In this document: positions 4,358-5,654 of the stretch, one piece after another | Numbering within the stretch: position 1 is the first letter of the stretch | Layout: each line of letters opens with the position of its first letter | Source of the DNA: Alphaproteobacteria bacterium | GTDB lineage: Bacteria; Pseudomonadota; Alphaproteobacteria; Rs-D84 | DNA length: 5,654 nt | NCBI GenBank assembly: GCA_024402755.1 | Contig: JAKSTD010000037.1 | Span: forward strand, 1 to 5,654 | Direction of reading: 5' to 3' | Notes under the pieces: generated by a model | What the model was told of the DNA's origin: nothing | Database searches by the model: none | What the model saw: the letters and a program-made list of their open reading frames with translations, nothing else | Program-made: the position numbers and the translations under genes

Positions 4358-4382
4358 TTTGATAAATAACAAGGAGAAAAAT

Positions 4383-5096
4383 ATGGTAGCAAATTCACCA
4401 AAAGTCGTTACACCAACCCGTACGGGTGGCATAGATTTATACCTTAAGAAAATATTTTCGTTGATGTTTGGTGCGGTTGCGGTTACGGCAATTACATCTT
4501 TTGTCACAATTTACATGGGTGGAATTAACCTGTTGGTGACAACGGGTGGCATGACGCCGTTCTTTTATATCGTAATATTTGGTGGTTTGGTATTATCACT
4601 GTGGGCCCAGGCACGTGCGTTTTCAATGCGACCGGCATTGGCGGCGGTGTTGTTATTCGTGTATGCGGTACTGATTGGATTGGGCATTACACCAATAATT
4701 TGGGGTGGTCTGTCTGTTAATCCGGCGTCTATTTTCTGGGCGTTTGTGATTGCCGCACTGATGTTTGGGTTTATGGCATCGTTCGGATATAAAACCGCCA
4801 AGGATTTATCTTTCTTGGGGATATTCTTGATGATGGGTATGATTGGTTTAATCTTGGTCGGTGTTGTATCAATGATTTGGACACTGGGTGGGACATTTTC
4901 AACAATCGTTTGTGCCATCGGTGTATTGGTATTCGCCTTGTTCACGGCGTATGATATGCAGACATTAAAGCGTTCATATGCGGTCCTGGGGGATGAGACG
5001 CAAAAAGATCAGTTGGCTGTGTTGGGTGCATTGCATTTGTATATTTCTTTCATTGCGATGTTCCAATATCTGCTTGGACTGTTAAACCGAGATTAA
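4383..5096 (+). CDS. Bax inhibitor-1/YccA family membrane protein, 237 aa
   Basis: Inner-membrane protein of the BI-1/TMBIM family. Bacterial members include YccA, linked to FtsH protease control, and the proton-sensitive calcium leak channel YetJ; the role of this one is unknown. Seven hydrophobic segments are visible, roughly at 23-45, 58-76, 85-107, 114-134, 143-165, 172-190 and 213-234. The family signatures are FTAYDMQTLKRSY (Asp191) and the last helix GALHLYISFIAMFQYLLGLL. That helix usually reads LYLDFINLF; here Ser222 replaces the Asp and Ala225 the Asn, so the partner of Asp191 in the di-aspartyl pair known from YetJ is missing. The start at 4383 follows AAGGAG by 6 nt; the in-frame ATG at 4329 lies inside the promoter and adds an unlikely 18-residue tail. 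The ferredoxin gene follows closely, so the two are probably co-transcribed. Confidence 0.93.
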   Translation: MVANSPKVVTPTRTGGIDLYLKKIFSLMFGAVAVTAITSFVTIYMGGINLLVTTGGMTPFFYIVIFGGLVLSLWAQARAFSMRPALAAVLLFVYAVLIGLGITPIIWGGLSVNPASIFWAFVIAALMFGFMASFGYKTAKDLSFLGIFLMMGMIGLILVGVVSMIWTLGGTFSTIVCAIGVLVFALFTAYDMQTLKRSYAVLGDETQKDQLAVLGALHLYISFIAMFQYLLGLLNRD

Positions 5097-5117
5097 ACAA
5101 AAACAATGGAGAAAAAA

Positions 5118-5300
5118 ATGGCTTATAAAATAGATCCAAATAAATGTATCGGATGTCATTCTTGTATGGGTATGTGCCCTATGCAGGCAATTTCTGTGGG
5201 TGCAGACGGCAAATGTGTAATTGACCCGACCAAATGCGTATCATGCGGTACATGTGCATCCATATGTCCGGCCGCGGCAATTGCCCCAGAACAGAAATAA
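5118..5300 (+). CDS. 2[4Fe-4S] ferredoxin, 60 aa
   Basis: Small soluble electron carrier with two bacterial-type [4Fe-4S] binding motifs: Cys10, 13, 16 and 20 (CIGCHSCMGMCP) and Cys40, 43, 46 and 50 (CVSCGTCASICP), with the pseudo-twofold repeat typical of clostridial-type ferredoxins. An extra Cys33 lies between them. Such proteins carry low-potential electrons, usually for pyruvate:ferredoxin oxidoreductase or hydrogenase-type enzymes; this suggests an anaerobic or microaerobic lifestyle, but the partner is not in the window. The start chosen is the ATG at 5118, because GGAG (5108-5111) then serves as ribosome binding site 6 nt upstream. The in-frame ATG at 5106 would place that site inside the gene. 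It is the last gene of the operon with the BI-1/YccA gene and is closed by a strong terminator. Confidence 0.95.
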   Translation: MAYKIDPNKCIGCHSCMGMCPMQAISVGADGKCVIDPTKCVSCGTCASICPAAAIAPEQK

Positions 5301-5315
5301 AAATCGCGTAATTTT

Positions 5316-5341
5316 CGGGGGCATTTTGCCCCCGTTTTTTT
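5316..5341 (+). terminator. Strong rho-independent terminator after the ferredoxin gene
   Basis: CGGGGGC (5316-5322) pairs with GCCCCCG (5328-5334) around ATTTT, followed by seven T (5335-5341). It ends the BI-1/YccA-ferredoxin transcript 15 bp after the stop codon. Confidence 0.95.
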
Positions 5342-5374
5342 ATGGCAAAAAATGTTGCAAACGTACGAATAAAA

Positions 5375-5408
5375 TATAATACTTATACTTGCAATTATAA
5401 ACATAGGG
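5375..5408 (+). promoter_or_regulatory. Likely promoter and ribosome binding site of the glycyl-tRNA synthetase gene
   Basis: A perfect TATAAT lies at 5375-5380. The best upstream match, TTGCAA (5355-5360), is too close (14 bp) to be a normal -35 box, so it is unclear; TATACT (5384-5389) is another -10 candidate. AGGGG (5404-5408) is the ribosome binding site, 5 nt before ATG 5414 and 8 nt before ATG 5417. Confidence 0.45.
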
Positions 5409-5413
5409 GTTTG

Positions 5414-5614
5414 ATGATGCCGGCAAAAAATGTAAATGATATTGTTGCACTGTGTAAAAGACGTGGTTTTATATTTACTGGATCCGAAATTTATGGCGGT
5501 TTGGGCGGAACATATGATTATGGTCCGTATGGTGTGGAACTGATGAAGAACATCAAGAATGCTTGGTGGAATTCAATGATTTATTCACGCAATGACAAGT
5601 TGTCTTTGTTATGA
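5414..5614 (+). CDS. glyS: Glycine--tRNA ligase, single-chain type, N-terminal 66 aa; frame broken
   Basis: The N-terminus of a class II glycyl-tRNA synthetase of the single-polypeptide (alpha2) type, which attaches glycine to tRNA-Gly in the cytoplasm. Recognisable blocks are [39 protein letters not shown] (motif 1 region) and [16 protein letters not shown]. Homologues continue with a sequence like VVGLD and several hundred more residues. Here the frame instead reads KLSLL and stops at TGA (5612-5614), and neither other + frame to the window end resembles the family. So an insertion, a frameshift plus divergence, or an assembly fault begins near 5597. ATG 5414 or 5417 is the start, from AGGGG at 5404-5408 and the MPAKN-type beginning; the in-frame ATG at 5342 abuts the previous terminator and lacks a ribosome binding site. 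The gene symbol used for this type varies (glyS or glyQS). Confidence 0.8.
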   Translation: MMPAKNVNDIVALCKRRGFIFTGSEIYGGLGGTYDYGPYGVELMKNIKNAWWNSMIYSRNDKLSLL

Positions 5615-5654
5615 CAATTCCAATGGGCGTATTATTATCAACTGTTATGACTCT

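Noticed and set aside
4565..4945. Minus-strand 126-aa frame opposite the BI-1/YccA gene
   Set aside because: It is an antisense shadow of a clear membrane protein gene, with no ribosome binding site or family likeness.
5612..5614. UGA read as tryptophan, letting glyS continue
   Set aside because: Reading through gives no glycyl-tRNA synthetase likeness, and complete genes in the window use TGG for Trp. That the complete genes all end in TAA or TAG is too small a sample.
5607..5654. Start of a CRISPR array at the window end
   Set aside because: Only a 9-bp match at 36-bp spacing is seen, with no full repeat or spacer unit.

Overview
The window looks like a piece of an AT-rich Alphaproteobacterium genome, possibly an uncultured host-associated lineage. 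The basis is the divergent lgt and BI-1/YccA proteins, whose N-terminal region resembles alphaproteobacterial members by recall, and the low G+C. No rRNA or marker phylogeny is available here, so the taxonomy is an inference. There are two halves: a patchy accessory region (about 1-3260) and a compact housekeeping region (about 3260-5654).

Accessory half: three unrelated + strand genes follow one another. They are a 5'-truncated transglutaminase-like Cys-His-Asp protein (3-518), an orphan cytosolic protein (944-1459) and an MccF/LD-carboxypeptidase-like S66 serine peptidase (1791-2864). The genes differ, but the DNA between them is the same module repeated: a 52-bp stem-loop (577-628, 1469-1520, 2948-2999), a rho-independent terminator or its remnant, then a tRNA-Glu-3'-end-like tag and/or a 139-bp structured repeat (687-825 and 1595-1733, about 86% identical, ungapped), then the next promoter. 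The module ends against the 3' end of a real tRNA-Glu gene, which reads as a tRNA-linked hot spot with interchangeable cargo.

Gene-free stretches over 300 bp. 519-943 holds a decayed terminator, stem-loop copy 1, a terminator, 139-bp repeat copy A and a dyad-rich promoter region. 1460-1790 holds stem-loop copy 2, a terminator, the tRNA-like tag, 139-bp repeat copy B, an extended -10 promoter and a strong ribosome binding site. 2865-3259 holds a TTTAAAT/ATTTAAA dyad (2875-2890), a strong terminator, stem-loop copy 3, a weak terminator, a tRNA-like tag, a 74-bp imperfect palindrome, a tRNA T-arm fragment and the terminator of the tRNA operon.

Housekeeping half: tRNA-Asp(GUC) and tRNA-Glu(UUC) form a minus-strand operon with its own promoter. 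Upstream lies lgt (minus strand), which makes bacterial lipoproteins. It is divergent from a BI-1/YccA membrane protein gene followed by a 2[4Fe-4S] ferredoxin gene; these two form an operon closed by a strong terminator. Last comes the start of a single-chain glycyl-tRNA synthetase, whose reading frame is broken about 40 bp before the window ends.
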